64,000 bases of DNA, taken from Athalassotoga saccharophila. Lineage in GTDB: Bacteria; Thermotogota; Thermotogae; Mesoaciditogales; Mesoaciditogaceae. Position 1 is the first letter of the stretch; each line of letters begins with the position of its first letter. The DNA is taken from the NCBI RefSeq assembly GCF_009936215.1, contig NZ_AP019551.1:186001-250000 (forward strand), given 5' to 3'. The translations under genes and the position numbers were made by a program. The notes under the pieces are model-generated. The model worked only from the letters and a program-made list of their open reading frames with translations, had not been told where the DNA came from and did no database searches. Below, piece by piece: positions 27,556 to 36,128 of this stretch.

Positions 27556-27780
27556 TCATTCCCTGTTTATTTCATTTATAAGAGACCTCGCCTCTTCCAG
27601 GTCCTCCGATTTAACGAGCAATTCTTTTGGACCGGTTGATCCAAAAATGGCACTTCCACCGTAAGGGACAGTTGAATCTCTTATCTTCGCTTCAATCCCG
27701 TTTTCATTTAAGAATCCCTTCACTATCTGGGCCTTTGTCTCATTTTCAAAGATATTGAGAACTTCCCATTCTTCTTTCAC
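27556..27780 (-). CDS. DUF2007-type small signalling protein
   Basis: About 74 residues. The pattern EVLNIFENETKAQIVKGFLN ... GIEAKIRD ... ELLVKSEDLEEARSLI is that of DUF2007, a small ferredoxin-like-fold domain called a putative signal-transducing domain; its biochemical role is not settled. The GTG at 27780 has AAGGTGAT just upstream. Longer starts at 27807 (ATG) would place the strong AGGAGG inside the gene. It is probably co-transcribed with the amidotransferase gene 6 nt downstream. Confidence 0.7.
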   Translation of the reverse strand: MKEEWEVLNIFENETKAQIVKGFLNENGIEAKIRDSTVPYGGSAIFGSTGPKELLVKSEDLEEARSLINEINRE

Positions 27781-27810
27781 ACCTATCACCTTCCTCCTTT
27801 CAATCATAAC

Positions 27811-27841
27811 ATAAAAAATGAAGAGGTCATCTAAGACCTCT
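27811..27841 (-). terminator. Terminator of the Liv transporter operon
   Basis: A 7-bp stem (AGAGGTC / GACCTCT) with a 6-nt loop followed by TCATTTTTTA on the minus strand. It lies 20 nt after the livF stop codon and before the DUF2007 gene. Confidence 0.75.
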
Positions 27842-27861
27842 AAAAAGTAGACGGTGATGGA

Positions 27862-28578
27862 TCATTTGACGCCAAGATAAGATTTTCTTACCTCTTCATG
27901 CGCAAGTAAACTTTTTCCACTTCCCTCTAACGCTATCTTACCAGTCTCCAAAACGTAGGCGTAATCGGCATTCGCCAATGCCATAGTCGCATTTTGTTCG
28001 ACTAAAAGGATCGTTTTACCTTCATCTTTTATCTTTTTTATGACCTCAAAGACCATTTTGACAAGTAGAGGCGCGAGGCCAAGAGATGGTTCATCCATGA
28101 GAAGTATTTTTGGACTGCCCATAAGGGCCCTTCCTATAGCGAGCATTTGTTGCTCACCGCCCGAGAGTGTGCCTCCGGGCTGTTTTAATCTCTCCTTTAT
28201 TCTTGGAAAGAGCGAAAGTACAAAATCAAAATCACGCTTTATTCCATCTTTATCGTTTCTACCGTATGAGCCTATCATCAAATTTTCCTGAACCGTTAAA
28301 TTGGGAAAGATCCTTCTTCCCTCGGGAACCAAAACGATACCACTTTTGACTATGTCGGCCGTGCTGCTTTTAGTTATGTCATGACCTTCATACAAAATCT
28401 TTCCCTTTTTAGATGTAACTAAATTCATTATAGCATTCAATGTGGAACTCTTACCGGCACCATTCGCACCTATAAGGGTTACTATCTCTCCAGCGTTAAC
28501 TCTAATGTTAATGCCCTTTATGGCATTTATAACCCCATAATGAACTTTTAGATCCTCTATTTTAAGTATTTCAGGCAT
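27862..28578 (-). CDS. livF: Branched-chain amino acid ABC transporter ATPase LivF
   Basis: About 238 residues. It has Walker A GANGAGKSS, signature LSGGEQQMLAIGRA, Walker B ILLMDEPSLGLAP and the LivF-typical VPEGRRIFPNLTV block. It is one of the two ATPases of a Liv-type importer. The ATG at 28578, 9 nt after GGAG, is preferred over one at 28593 that touches it; it overlaps livG by 8 nt. Last gene before the terminator. Confidence 0.92.
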   Translation of the reverse strand: MPEILKIEDLKVHYGVINAIKGINIRVNAGEIVTLIGANGAGKSSTLNAIMNLVTSKKGKILYEGHDITKSSTADIVKSGIVLVPEGRRIFPNLTVQENLMIGSYGRNDKDGIKRDFDFVLSLFPRIKERLKQPGGTLSGGEQQMLAIGRALMGSPKILLMDEPSLGLAPLLVKMVFEVIKKIKDEGKTILLVEQNATMALANADYAYVLETGKIALEGSGKSLLAHEEVRKSYLGVK

Positions 28579-29410
28579 AAACTTCATCTCCAAGGTATGC
28601 CTCTATAACCTTTTTATCATTTTGTACCTCGTAAGGACTTCCATGGGAGATCAATTTCCCGTAATCAAGCACGTATATTCTTTCGCACAAATTCATCACG
28701 AACTTCATATCATGCTCTATTAAAAGAATCGTAAGAGAAAATTCCTTCATTATTTTCTTTACAGTCTCAAGTAATTCTTCGCTTTCATGAGGATTCATCC
28801 CCGCCGCCGGCTCGTCGAGTATCAAAAGGGAAGGGTTCGTCGCAAGTGCCCTTGCTATCTCAACTTTTCTTTGCTGGCCGTAAGGCAGTGCCGATGCTTT
28901 GAAATCGGCGTATTTTTGCAATCCCATCTTTTTTAGAAGTTCAAATGCCTTCTCTTTCATCGTTTTCTCAGCCTTCAGATAAGATGGCGTTTTAAGAATG
29001 GCACCGACAAGCCATGGCCTCCACGATGGTTTTGGAAAACTCGGATCATGTTTGTGAAGAAATTTAAGGGCTTTTCCATTTGTAAAATAAGAATGCTGTC
29101 CCACCATGACATTCTCCATCACGCTCATATCCGAAAAGAGCCTTATATTTTGAAATGTTCTTGCTATCCCGATCTGATTTATCAACTGCGGACTTTGACC
29201 GGTTATGTCTATTCCTTTAAAAAAGATCTTTCCACTCTGTGGCTTGTATATGCCAGTTATGGCATTGAAGACCGTCGTCTTACCAGCACCGTTCGGCCCT
29301 ATAAGACCTATGAGTTCACCTTTATTTATATACATAGAAAAAGAGTCTACAGCAATTAAGCCACCGAATTTTACAGTTATATTGTCTATTTTCAATATAT
29401 TTTCATTCAT
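28571..29410 (-). CDS. livG: Branched-chain amino acid ABC transporter ATPase LivG
   Basis: 279 residues. Walker A is GPNGAGKTT, the LivG-specific IARTFQNIRLF follows, then signature-region LPYGQQRKVEIARA and Walker B LLILDEPAAGMNP. The insert around residues 110-155 (GKALKFLHKHDPSFPKPSW) is normal for LivG. It overlaps livM upstream by 8 nt and livF downstream by 8 nt, so the four membrane and ATPase genes are translated as a unit. Confidence 0.92.
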   Translation of the reverse strand: MNENILKIDNITVKFGGLIAVDSFSMYINKGELIGLIGPNGAGKTTVFNAITGIYKPQSGKIFFKGIDITGQSPQLINQIGIARTFQNIRLFSDMSVMENVMVGQHSYFTNGKALKFLHKHDPSFPKPSWRPWLVGAILKTPSYLKAEKTMKEKAFELLKKMGLQKYADFKASALPYGQQRKVEIARALATNPSLLILDEPAAGMNPHESEELLETVKKIMKEFSLTILLIEHDMKFVMNLCERIYVLDYGKLISHGSPYEVQNDKKVIEAYLGDEVYA

Positions 29411-30461
29411 TTTGTACTTCCACCTTCTTGAAAAAATTGTAAATCTTTTGCCAGTTTAACTCTTCCTTGCCCATAAGGCCTCTTCTCCAGAAGATCATCA
29501 CGACTATGAACAGGACCGATAAGATGAGCATGCTCATACCGGGAACACCCGGAATTGTGAAACCAAAGATCGTGATGTTAGATTCGAAAATTCTAAGCCA
29601 TTGAGAAACAAAGGCAAAAAAGATGGCACCTAAAATCGCTCCCGTTATACTTCCGAGACCTCCTATCACTATCATTATGAGCACATAAAATGTGAGCATA
29701 ACTCCCAAACTCGTCGGTCTCGGATCCAAAGTCGTTATCCAGTGAGCGTAAAGGGCACCGGAAATGCCGGCAAAAAATCCGCTTATGACGAATGCCATCA
29801 TTTGATGACGGAAAACATCTATTCCCATTACCTTTGCCGCAACCGGATCCTCGGATATAGCCCTGAGGGCTCTTCCATAACTGCTGTATTTAAGACTTCC
29901 TATGATAAGTACCGTTACGAGTAACCATCCCCATGCCCACCATACATTTGTATAAGGATTGATTCCCTTCAGGCCAAGAGTTCCGTTAGTCACTCCGTAA
30001 AGATTTTGTATAAGTATCCTTATTATCTCAGCAAAGGCAAGCGTGGCGATCGCGAAATAGTCCCCGGTTAACCTCAAAGAAGGATAACCGATCAAAAAGG
30101 CGAAGAATGCCGCAACAAGACCTCCTATTATCGTGGCCGGTAAAAATCCAATCTGAATGCTGTTCAAAGGCCATATAAGTGGCTGGATGAAAAAAGACAT
30201 CTCTTTTTGCTGGAGGGACAAAGTCAAAAGCGCCGACGTGTAAGCGCCTATCGCTATAAATCCTGCCTGTCCGAGGGAAAAGATCCCTGTTATGCCGTTA
30301 ACAAGCGTGTAACTCACGGCCATTATCGAGTATATCGCCACCAAAGTCACGATCCTTGACCAGTAATCTCCGAGAACGCTCACGTTGGAGAGAAAAAAAT
30401 ATATTCCAATCAAAAATGCGATTGTAAGAATCAAATTGATCTTTAAAGGTATTCTTTTCAC
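29403..30461 (-). CDS. livM: Branched-chain amino acid ABC transporter permease LivM
   Basis: About 352 residues with eight to ten hydrophobic segments. The GITGIFSLGQAGFIAIGAYT block (about 55-75) and the EAA-like region LRAISEDPVAAKVMGIDV identify LivM. The GTG at 30461 is placed 5 nt after AGAAGGTG; an earlier GTG at 30467 forms part of that site. It follows livH by 2 nt. The C-terminus (NWQKIYNFFKKVEVQNE) is charged and probably cytoplasmic. Confidence 0.9.
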   Translation of the reverse strand: MKRIPLKINLILTIAFLIGIYFFLSNVSVLGDYWSRIVTLVAIYSIMAVSYTLVNGITGIFSLGQAGFIAIGAYTSALLTLSLQQKEMSFFIQPLIWPLNSIQIGFLPATIIGGLVAAFFAFLIGYPSLRLTGDYFAIATLAFAEIIRILIQNLYGVTNGTLGLKGINPYTNVWWAWGWLLVTVLIIGSLKYSSYGRALRAISEDPVAAKVMGIDVFRHQMMAFVISGFFAGISGALYAHWITTLDPRPTSLGVMLTFYVLIMIVIGGLGSITGAILGAIFFAFVSQWLRIFESNITIFGFTIPGVPGMSMLILSVLFIVVMIFWRRGLMGKEELNWQKIYNFFKKVEVQNE

Positions 30462-30463
30462 GA

Positions 30464-31366
30464 TCACACCTTCTGTTCAGAGTAGATCTTGAATATACCA
30501 GTAGGCCTAAACATCAAGATGATAACGAGCACAACGTATGCGAAAACGTCCCTGTAACCTGCAAGAGATGGAAAGAATCCTACTATCATTATTTCGAGAA
30601 AACCAAGCAGAAATCCTCCAACAATTGCTCCCTGAATAGAACCGATTCCACCTATTACAGCCGCTATGAAAGCCTTAAGGCCCGGCGTGAAACCCATGTA
30701 AGGCTGGACCTGCGGATACTTCATAGCCCAAAGTATGCCTGCAACGGCAGCGAAAGTAGATCCAAGAACAAATGTCATACTTATGACGTTATTCACATTT
30801 GCCCCCATGAGGCTCGTTGTTGGTATATCCACAGAAATGGCACGCATTGCAAGACCTATTTTAGTTTTATAAAGTATCCACCAAAGGATAAGAAAAAGGA
30901 AAAAGGTAACTCCTATCGTTATAAATGTCAGAAGAGGTATTCTCGATTGTCCGATCAAAATAATATCGGAGAAAAACTTTGGGTAAACGTTGAAAGACTT
31001 TGGTATTCCGCCGAAGACGACAACCGCAAAACTTTCAAGGAAAAAAGACATTCCTATGGCAGTTATCAAAGAAGAAATGCGTGGCGCATTTCGAAGAGGC
31101 CGGTATGCTATCTTTTCGATTGAAAATCCGAGAAGTCCGGTGATTAAAATCGCCACAAGAAAGCCAAGATACCACGGCAGAAAGAAGATCGTTATTGCGT
31201 AAAACGCAAAATACGTACCCATCATGAAGATGTCTCCGTGGGCGAAATTTATCAGTCTCAGTATCCCGTAAACCATCGTGTACCCAACGGCTATAAGAGC
31301 ATAGAGACTCCCAAGAGAAAGGCTGTTGAAGATGTTCTGTATCAGTGCGTTCAATCCTATGTCCAT
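30464..31366 (-). CDS. livH: Branched-chain amino acid ABC transporter permease LivH
   Basis: 300 residues, multi-spanning. The N-terminal block GSLYALIAVGYTMVYGILRL and INFAHGDIFMMG are diagnostic of LivH. The loop MRAISVDIPTTSLMG couples to the ATPase. The ATG lies behind GAGGTGATGGA. A hairpin separates it from the binding-protein gene upstream. Confidence 0.92.
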   Translation of the reverse strand: MDIGLNALIQNIFNSLSLGSLYALIAVGYTMVYGILRLINFAHGDIFMMGTYFAFYAITIFFLPWYLGFLVAILITGLLGFSIEKIAYRPLRNAPRISSLITAIGMSFFLESFAVVVFGGIPKSFNVYPKFFSDIILIGQSRIPLLTFITIGVTFFLFLILWWILYKTKIGLAMRAISVDIPTTSLMGANVNNVISMTFVLGSTFAAVAGILWAMKYPQVQPYMGFTPGLKAFIAAVIGGIGSIQGAIVGGFLLGFLEIMIVGFFPSLAGYRDVFAYVVLVIILMFRPTGIFKIYSEQKV

Positions 31367-31382
31367 TCCATCACCTCAAAAA

Positions 31383-31405
31383 CATGAGGGGAAAATCCCC
31401 TCATG
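31383..31405 (-). other. Hairpin overlapping the end of the Liv binding-protein gene
   Basis: A perfect 9-bp stem (CATGAGGGG / CCCCTCATG) with a 5-nt loop; it includes the binding-protein stop codon. No U-run follows. It occupies the same place as the hairpin after bmpA, suggesting a shared way to raise the level of binding protein relative to membrane components. Confidence 0.65.
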
Positions 31406-32513
31406 GATTTATAGTTGTCACGTAAGTGAACTGACCGTTGACTACTTCGTTTATAACGGCAGATTTAACGGCATTTCCGTCCGAGCCTATCGTTATGTAA
31501 CCAGTTGCTCCTTCAAAATTCTTCGTACTTCTTATCGCTTCGTTGATCTTGACTGGATCAGTTGAATTTGCCCTCTCTATTGCGTTTAGCATAACGAGGT
31601 AATCATCAAATCCGAGCGCTGCAAGTGCAGAAGGAGAAGTATGGTACTTTTCTTCGAATTTTGCGACGAATTCCTGACCTATCTTTGTCACAGGATGATC
31701 GGCGTTGAAGTGAGAGGTATAATACAGACCGTTAACGGCGCTACCGGCTATCTTTATAAGTTCCGGAGCCTCCGCTCCATCTCCAGCCAAGAATGGTCCT
31801 TTGTATCCCAATTGCCTCGCCTGTTTTGCCATTAAAGCGATCTCGGGATAATATCCGGAGATGTATATGACATCGGGATTATGGCTTAGCGCATCCGTGA
31901 GCTGGGCGCTGAAGTCCTGATCTCCCGACTGGTAATATTCTTTGTAAACGACACCACCTGCGGCCGTAAAGTCCTTTATGAAGAAGTTGGAAAGACCGAC
32001 GCTATAATCCTGTGCGACGTCCGTAAAGACCGCGGCAGTTTTAGCCTTTAGATTGTTTATCGCGAAGACGGCCGCAACATGGCCCTGAAACGGGTCGATA
32101 AAGCACACTCTCGATGTATATGTCTTTCCCTGTGTTACAAGCGGGTTCGTCGAGGCCGGTGAAAGCAGCGGAATATGATACTTTTCGGCGATCGGTGCGC
32201 CGGCCATAGTGTTGGAACTTGCAACCTCTCCAAGAATTCCAACAACATTGCTTAAATTTATCAATCTGCTAATGACATTCGCAGCCTCCGTCTTGTCCGA
32301 TCTGTTATCGGCAAGTACCAATTCGACCTTTTTACCGAGAACTGTCGGGAACATTTCATTTGCAAGTTCTACCCCCTGCCAGACCATCTGGCCAAATGAA
32401 GAAATATTTCCGGTCATCGGTAAAGCCACGCCAATTTTGATGACGTCATCCGCCACGGCAAAAGTAGCAAAGATCATCACAATAATGCTTGTTAATATCA
32501 ATACCTTTTTCAT
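31401..32513 (-). CDS. livK: Liv-type amino acid-binding protein
   Basis: 370 residues. Signal peptide about 1-21 with no lipobox. The Peripla_BP_6 pattern is plain: IKIGVALPMTGNISSFGQ at the start of the mature protein, ELVLADNRSDKTEAANV, and GEVASSNTMAGAPIAEKY, then PLLSPASTNP. It would bind leucine-type or other amino acids for the LivHMGF complex encoded downstream. Ligand identity cannot be read from the sequence. The ATG is behind AGGGAGGTAGGTAA and a strong promoter. Confidence 0.9.
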   Translation of the reverse strand: MKKVLILTSIIVMIFATFAVADDVIKIGVALPMTGNISSFGQMVWQGVELANEMFPTVLGKKVELVLADNRSDKTEAANVISRLINLSNVVGILGEVASSNTMAGAPIAEKYHIPLLSPASTNPLVTQGKTYTSRVCFIDPFQGHVAAVFAINNLKAKTAAVFTDVAQDYSVGLSNFFIKDFTAAGGVVYKEYYQSGDQDFSAQLTDALSHNPDVIYISGYYPEIALMAKQARQLGYKGPFLAGDGAEAPELIKIAGSAVNGLYYTSHFNADHPVTKIGQEFVAKFEEKYHTSPSALAALGFDDYLVMLNAIERANSTDPVKINEAIRSTKNFEGATGYITIGSDGNAVKSAVINEVVNGQFTYVTTINP

Positions 32514-32556
32514 TTACCTACCTCCCTTTTTGAACTTGTGGACTTATTTTGTATCA

Positions 32557-32585
32557 ATTGTATACCGTTAAAGTTTACAAGTCAA
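32557..32585 (-). promoter_or_regulatory. Promoter of the liv operon
   Basis: The -35 TTGACT (32580-32585) and -10 TACAAT (32557-32562) have 17 nt between them, about 45 nt before the binding-protein start. An overlapping TATACA sits two bases upstream of the -10. Confidence 0.75.
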
Positions 32586-32643
32586 TCCCTTTGCATTAAT
32601 TCTTATTTTAAATTTAATTTTAATGTAAAATATAAGAGTGTTT

Positions 32644-32659
32644 GGCTGGTGGCACGTGG
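32644..32659. repeat. Second copy of the GCCACGTG-type intergenic repeat
   Basis: GGCTGGTGGCACGTGG; its reverse complement differs at one base from the text near 12920. It is placed between the liv promoter and the end of the PLD gene. Confidence 0.35.
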
Positions 32660-32682
32660 GCCTCGACACTGAAAAATAAAAT

Positions 32683-33651
32683 TCAATTGAAGATCGAATT
32701 GAAATTTTTGAGATACTCTAAGGCTATCTCTTTCGAGTAGATGAACAAGACTACCTCACTGTTTTTTCTTTCTGCAGAGAGAGTTAGATTATATGATCCG
32801 GTTATGACGACTGGATCGGAACCATTGGGATCAATTATAACGTACTTGTCGTGCAGAAGACCATCGATTACTTTGTACTTCTTCACAAAATCGAATTCTT
32901 TCATTTTGGGAATGAAACTGTACGATGAGGAATTCCATTCTTCGTCCGCTATTACTCTGACTTTAACTCCCTTTTGATCGAGATACGCGAGAAAAAGTCC
33001 GATTCGGGGATCGGAAAAAGAATAGATCGCTACATCAATTTCTGATTTAGCACGTTTTAACTTATCGAGAATTAAATCGAATGAGTCCTTCGAAGGAGAA
33101 AACCTAACTTCCACTTTTATTCCTTCAACAAGAAAGTTTGTCTGTTCATTTTCCTTTGAAGAAAAAAATCCATTTCTCATTCTTTGAAAGTCATTTTCGA
33201 ATACATTTGCGAGTTCATAAGAATCAAAAATGACGGCATTGTTAAAATCTTTGTAAAAGGAAGATTTGGTGAAATTCGAGGATCCACACCAGACATATCT
33301 ACCATCTACGATGACGTATTTTGAATGCATAAGACCATTTGTCGGAGGATCTGCAACTACATCTAAAGGATAAAGGTGCTTAAGGCTCTTTAAATAATTC
33401 TCTCCCTCCATTACAATCCGAACATCTACGTTTTCATCTATCTTCTTTTTTAAGATCGCGATAATATCCTCATCGTCTACACTGTAAATGGCGATATGTA
33501 TCGACATATGGGCAGAATCAATGAGATCTACTAAAGATTTTTTTAGATTACCAGCATCGGGTGGGGAATTAAATAATACCTGCCATGAAAAAGAAAGTGT
33601 TGAGACGGATATCAAAAAACAGATCGCAAAGAATTTAAACGCGAAATGCAT
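32683..33651 (-). CDS. Secreted phospholipase D-family protein
   Basis: 322 residues with a signal peptide (about 1-22). Two HKD motifs are intact: HSKYVIVDG followed by GSSNFT, and HDKYVIIDP followed by TGSYNLT. These two halves form one active site in the PLD superfamily, which includes phospholipases, cardiolipin synthases and nucleases such as Nuc. Size and the bare two-domain layout resemble the secreted Nuc/PLD-like nucleases and lipases; the substrate cannot be decided. The ATG directly follows the stop of the NUDIX gene, so the two are probably co-transcribed. Confidence 0.85.
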   Translation of the reverse strand: MHFAFKFFAICFLISVSTLSFSWQVLFNSPPDAGNLKKSLVDLIDSAHMSIHIAIYSVDDEDIIAILKKKIDENVDVRIVMEGENYLKSLKHLYPLDVVADPPTNGLMHSKYVIVDGRYVWCGSSNFTKSSFYKDFNNAVIFDSYELANVFENDFQRMRNGFFSSKENEQTNFLVEGIKVEVRFSPSKDSFDLILDKLKRAKSEIDVAIYSFSDPRIGLFLAYLDQKGVKVRVIADEEWNSSSYSFIPKMKEFDFVKKYKVIDGLLHDKYVIIDPNGSDPVVITGSYNLTLSAERKNSEVVLFIYSKEIALEYLKNFNSIFN

Positions 33652-34242
33652 TTAAGTGTTAAGCATATCTATTACGTATTTAGACCAACTTTCCATTAAA
33701 TCATATTTCGAAAGCAGATCGGCAAGATTTGCAAATTCCCACACGAATTTATCCTTTTCTCTAATGCCTTCTATTTCTGCCTTGATCTGAAAGACTACAC
33801 CGAGATGGACTCTGTTTACGGGCGTGGTTGATTCTTTTATAACTCCGAGATATTTTGGCCATCCAACAGAATTCTTTATTATAACCTCTTCGTTCATTTC
33901 TCTTTCCATTCCAGAAAGGAATTTCATCCACGGGGTCTCTCCCTCATCCTGATCGTTTACATGACCACCTATTCCTATACTGTACATACCGTGAAGTCTC
34001 TTTTCCGTTTGAGAAGAAAGCCTTCTGACAAGCAAATAAAGATCGTCAAGATTTCTCATCACAACGTAGGGAATGATCTGCCTTATCGATTCATCCGATT
34101 CGGCCCTTTCACGTTTTACAAAAAAACCATTTCGCTCTGTAAGTTCTTTTATTTTCTCGATTGGAATATTTATAAATCCGGTATTCGGTATTAATTCATC
34201 AACATCCTTTGAAGGTATGACGAGTACCATTTCTCCGGTCAA
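33652..34242 (-). CDS. NUDIX-family hydrolase
   Basis: 196 residues. The NUDIX box is GIGGHVNDQDEGET followed by REMNEEV (about 101-130), with the Glu residues for metal binding present but a spacing longer than the classical 23-residue box. An N-terminal segment of ~50 residues precedes the domain. It resembles a group of predicted phosphoesterases with a GGHVN start; the substrate is unknown. Start taken as TTG at 34242 behind AAGGGGG; ATG at 34230 is an alternative with a closer GGAG. Confidence 0.75.
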   Translation of the reverse strand: MTGEMVLVIPSKDVDELIPNTGFINIPIEKIKELTERNGFFVKRERAESDESIRQIIPYVVMRNLDDLYLLVRRLSSQTEKRLHGMYSIGIGGHVNDQDEGETPWMKFLSGMEREMNEEVIIKNSVGWPKYLGVIKESTTPVNRVHLGVVFQIKAEIEGIREKDKFVWEFANLADLLSKYDLMESWSKYVIDMLNT

Positions 34243-34316
34243 TTAAATGACCCCCTTTTTTGATTTATCATAGAAATTCTATCATAAATCTTCACGCTTA
34301 TAAAATGAAAATGCTT

Positions 34317-34346
34317 TTGGTTTTTGTCTTAAGAAAATGGTAAAAT
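34317..34346 (+). promoter_or_regulatory. Likely promoter of the sigma-54-type activator gene
   Basis: TTGGTT (34317-34322) and TAAAAT (34341-34346) are 18 nt apart, about 45 nt before the ATG at 34392. Confidence 0.5.
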
Positions 34347-34391
34347 AATAAAAATAGAGAAGATAAATAGGAAGGATAAGGGGGCGATCTG

Positions 34392-35744
34392 ATGAAAGTG
34401 CTTTTCATCTATGATTTCAATGCGAAATTAGAGAACTACACAGGGGATCTTTTCGATGACTTTTTCGTCTTCGATGATATAGAAAATGCTCTCGAAATGT
34501 TGAAAACAAAAAAAGATGGAAAATTTCTAATATTCGTAGATCGCAAATACTCAAAGTTCGTTCAAAGTCTAAAAGACTTTACAATTACCAATGGGATACC
34601 ATCGAGGATATTTGTGAATTCACCCGAATCAGATTTTTCCATGGTTTCTGAAAGGATCATCTCATTCGATTTCAACCGCTACGGAGGGGTCGAACAATTC
34701 CTTTTAGATTTAGAAAAACAAACACGAAGGCTTGCTGGAATAAGTAATTTTATAAGAAATCTCAAAGAAGATATCATTTTTGTGTCATTCAGCAACCTAA
34801 ACATGTTTATTTCCGGGGAAACGGGAACGGGGAAATCTTTAGTTACTCAAATCGCGCATCTGATCTCCCCAAGACGCGGAAATAGATTCCTCGAGATAAA
34901 TTGCGTGAATGTCCCCGAAGATTTGCTTGAGAGCGAACTTTTCGGTCATGCAAAAGGTGCATTTACAGGCGCTTACAACGAAAAGAAAGGACTTTTGGAA
35001 GAGTCAAATGGGGGAACCTTGTTCCTCGACGAAATAGGAGAAATGCCGTCTCATGTCCAGTCAAAACTTTTAAAAGTGATAGAGACAAAAAAATTCATGC
35101 CAATAGGATCCAGCAAAGAGAGAAGCGTCGACGTACGATTTTGTTCGGCTACAAATCAAAATCCACAATTACGACTCAGAGAGGATCTGTTTCAAAGGAT
35201 ATCTGAAATAAAATTGGAAATGATCCCTTTAAGGGAAAGAAAGGAAGATATACCATCGATAGTAAACATGTTTTTGACCGGGTCAAATTACAATATGAGA
35301 TTTGAAGATTTCCCGCACGAGGTGAAGAATGCATTTATGTCGCACAACTATCCGGGAAACATAAGGGAGTTGAGAAATATAATCTCAAGGTTCATTGAAT
35401 TCTCTCAACTTCCAGTCCATCAAGACGTTATCAAACGATACAATCCGAATGCTTTTGCCAAGCAGGAACTAATAGAAAGGTTCGTGATATCGATGGCCGA
35501 TCTTTACATGGGCGAGATAGAGCCTTTAGAAACGGTTATAAAACGAATACGCTCAAGACTTGAGAGCGAGATCGCAAGACGTGTGCTTAATTCTTGCGGC
35601 TGGGATAAAGAAATGTCTGCCAAAAAACTCTCCGTGAGCCGTAAAACAATAGACAACATGATAAAAAAGTACGGCCTTGACAAAAGAAAAAGAAAAGTAA
35701 AAAAAAATAGGCGATGTAAGTACAGCCTAAATTCATCTTCATGA
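34392..35744 (+). CDS. Sigma-54-dependent transcriptional activator (AAA+)
   Basis: 450 residues. The N-terminal ~120 residues look like a reduced receiver domain: beta-strands VLFIYD and FLIFVD are present, but the usual acidic pair is incomplete. The AAA+ domain has Walker A GETGTGKS, the sigma-54 contact loop GAFTGA, Walker B TLFLDEIGE and an arginine-finger region (REDLFQRI). The C-terminal ~45 residues form a Fis-type helix-turn-helix (LNSCGWDKEMSAKKLSVSRK) ending in a basic tail. An intact GAFTGA implies that the cell has RpoN. It stands alone with its own terminator, just upstream of the peptide island, which it may regulate; no clear -24/-12 site was found there. Confidence 0.88.
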   Translation: MKVLFIYDFNAKLENYTGDLFDDFFVFDDIENALEMLKTKKDGKFLIFVDRKYSKFVQSLKDFTITNGIPSRIFVNSPESDFSMVSERIISFDFNRYGGVEQFLLDLEKQTRRLAGISNFIRNLKEDIIFVSFSNLNMFISGETGTGKSLVTQIAHLISPRRGNRFLEINCVNVPEDLLESELFGHAKGAFTGAYNEKKGLLEESNGGTLFLDEIGEMPSHVQSKLLKVIETKKFMPIGSSKERSVDVRFCSATNQNPQLRLREDLFQRISEIKLEMIPLRERKEDIPSIVNMFLTGSNYNMRFEDFPHEVKNAFMSHNYPGNIRELRNIISRFIEFSQLPVHQDVIKRYNPNAFAKQELIERFVISMADLYMGEIEPLETVIKRIRSRLESEIARRVLNSCGWDKEMSAKKLSVSRKTIDNMIKKYGLDKRKRKVKKNRRCKYSLNSSS

Positions 35745-35749
35745 TTTAA

Positions 35750-35782
35750 CCCTCATTTTTTGAGGGATTTTATTTTTATTTT
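35750..35782 (+). terminator. Terminator of the activator gene
   Basis: CCCTCA / TGAGGG stem with a 5-T loop, then ATTTTATTTTTATTTT. It lies 5 nt after the stop codon. Confidence 0.8.
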
Positions 35783-35910
35783 GGCAATTTTGCCCAATTA
35801 AAAACTATTAGGAATCTTTATCTCATTTTTAATTCTTGGATCTCACGTTATCTCACATTTTTGTAGTATAAAAGAAATCCTAAAATAAGCAAGACTTAAT
35901 TTGTTGTTAA

Positions 35911-35939
35911 TTGACTTCTAAATTGTTAAGTGTTAAGAT
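35911..35939 (+). promoter_or_regulatory. Promoter of the peptide transporter operon
   Basis: The -35 TTGACT (35911-35916) and -10 TAAGAT (35934-35939) are separated by 17 nt. Transcription would start near 35946, giving a leader of about 180 nt before the first permease gene. Confidence 0.65.
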
Positions 35940-35975
35940 AAACATCAATAAAAATTAATAAGGTGATTTTATATT

Positions 35976-36023
35976 ATGACGTTAACGATGTATTTTAAAC
36001 AATTTGTAATACTAAAGACATAG
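35976..36023 (+). CDS. Putative leader peptide before dppB (15 residues)
   Basis: ATG at 35976 behind AAGGTGAT at good spacing, reading MTLTMYFKQFVILKT and stopping at TAG (36021-36023). The stop lies one base before the first arm of a 13-bp hairpin, so a ribosome finishing here would cover that arm. Thr, Phe, Val, Ile and Leu codons dominate. Function as a leader peptide is inferred from placement and from a parallel layout at 48553. Confidence 0.45.
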   Translation: MTLTMYFKQFVILKT

Positions 36024-36024
36024 A

Positions 36025-36085
36025 CCTAATGGATCGCTTCGGTGTATCTGTTAGGCCATGTTGAATTATAAGACATGGCTTTTTT
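36025..36085 (+). promoter_or_regulatory. Tandem leader hairpins with intrinsic terminator before dppB
   Basis: First hairpin: CCTAATGGAT (36025-36034) pairs with ATCTGTTAGG (36046-36055), extended by a cUUCGg-capped inner stem. Immediately after comes GCCATGT (36055-36061) / ACATGGC (36073-36079) and then six Ts. The two structures meet at one shared G. The terminator lies about 45 nt before the probable start of dppB, so it would act as an attenuator of the operon. Confidence 0.65.
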
Positions 36086-36128
36086 ATTTAAGGTGAGGTG
36101 GAAGCAACAAATTAAGGAGGTGCTGGCA

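Noticed and set aside
32644-32665. TGGCACG text resembling the -24 half of a sigma-54 promoter (also on the minus strand near 12920)
   Set aside because: No TTGC follows at the required spacing, and both occurrences belong to a repeated intergenic text, so it is not called as a promoter.
35780-35800. TTGGCAATTTTGCCC as a possible sigma-54 site before dppB
   Set aside because: The GG and GC elements are about 8 nt apart, not 12; it is also an AT-rich palindrome beside a terminator.
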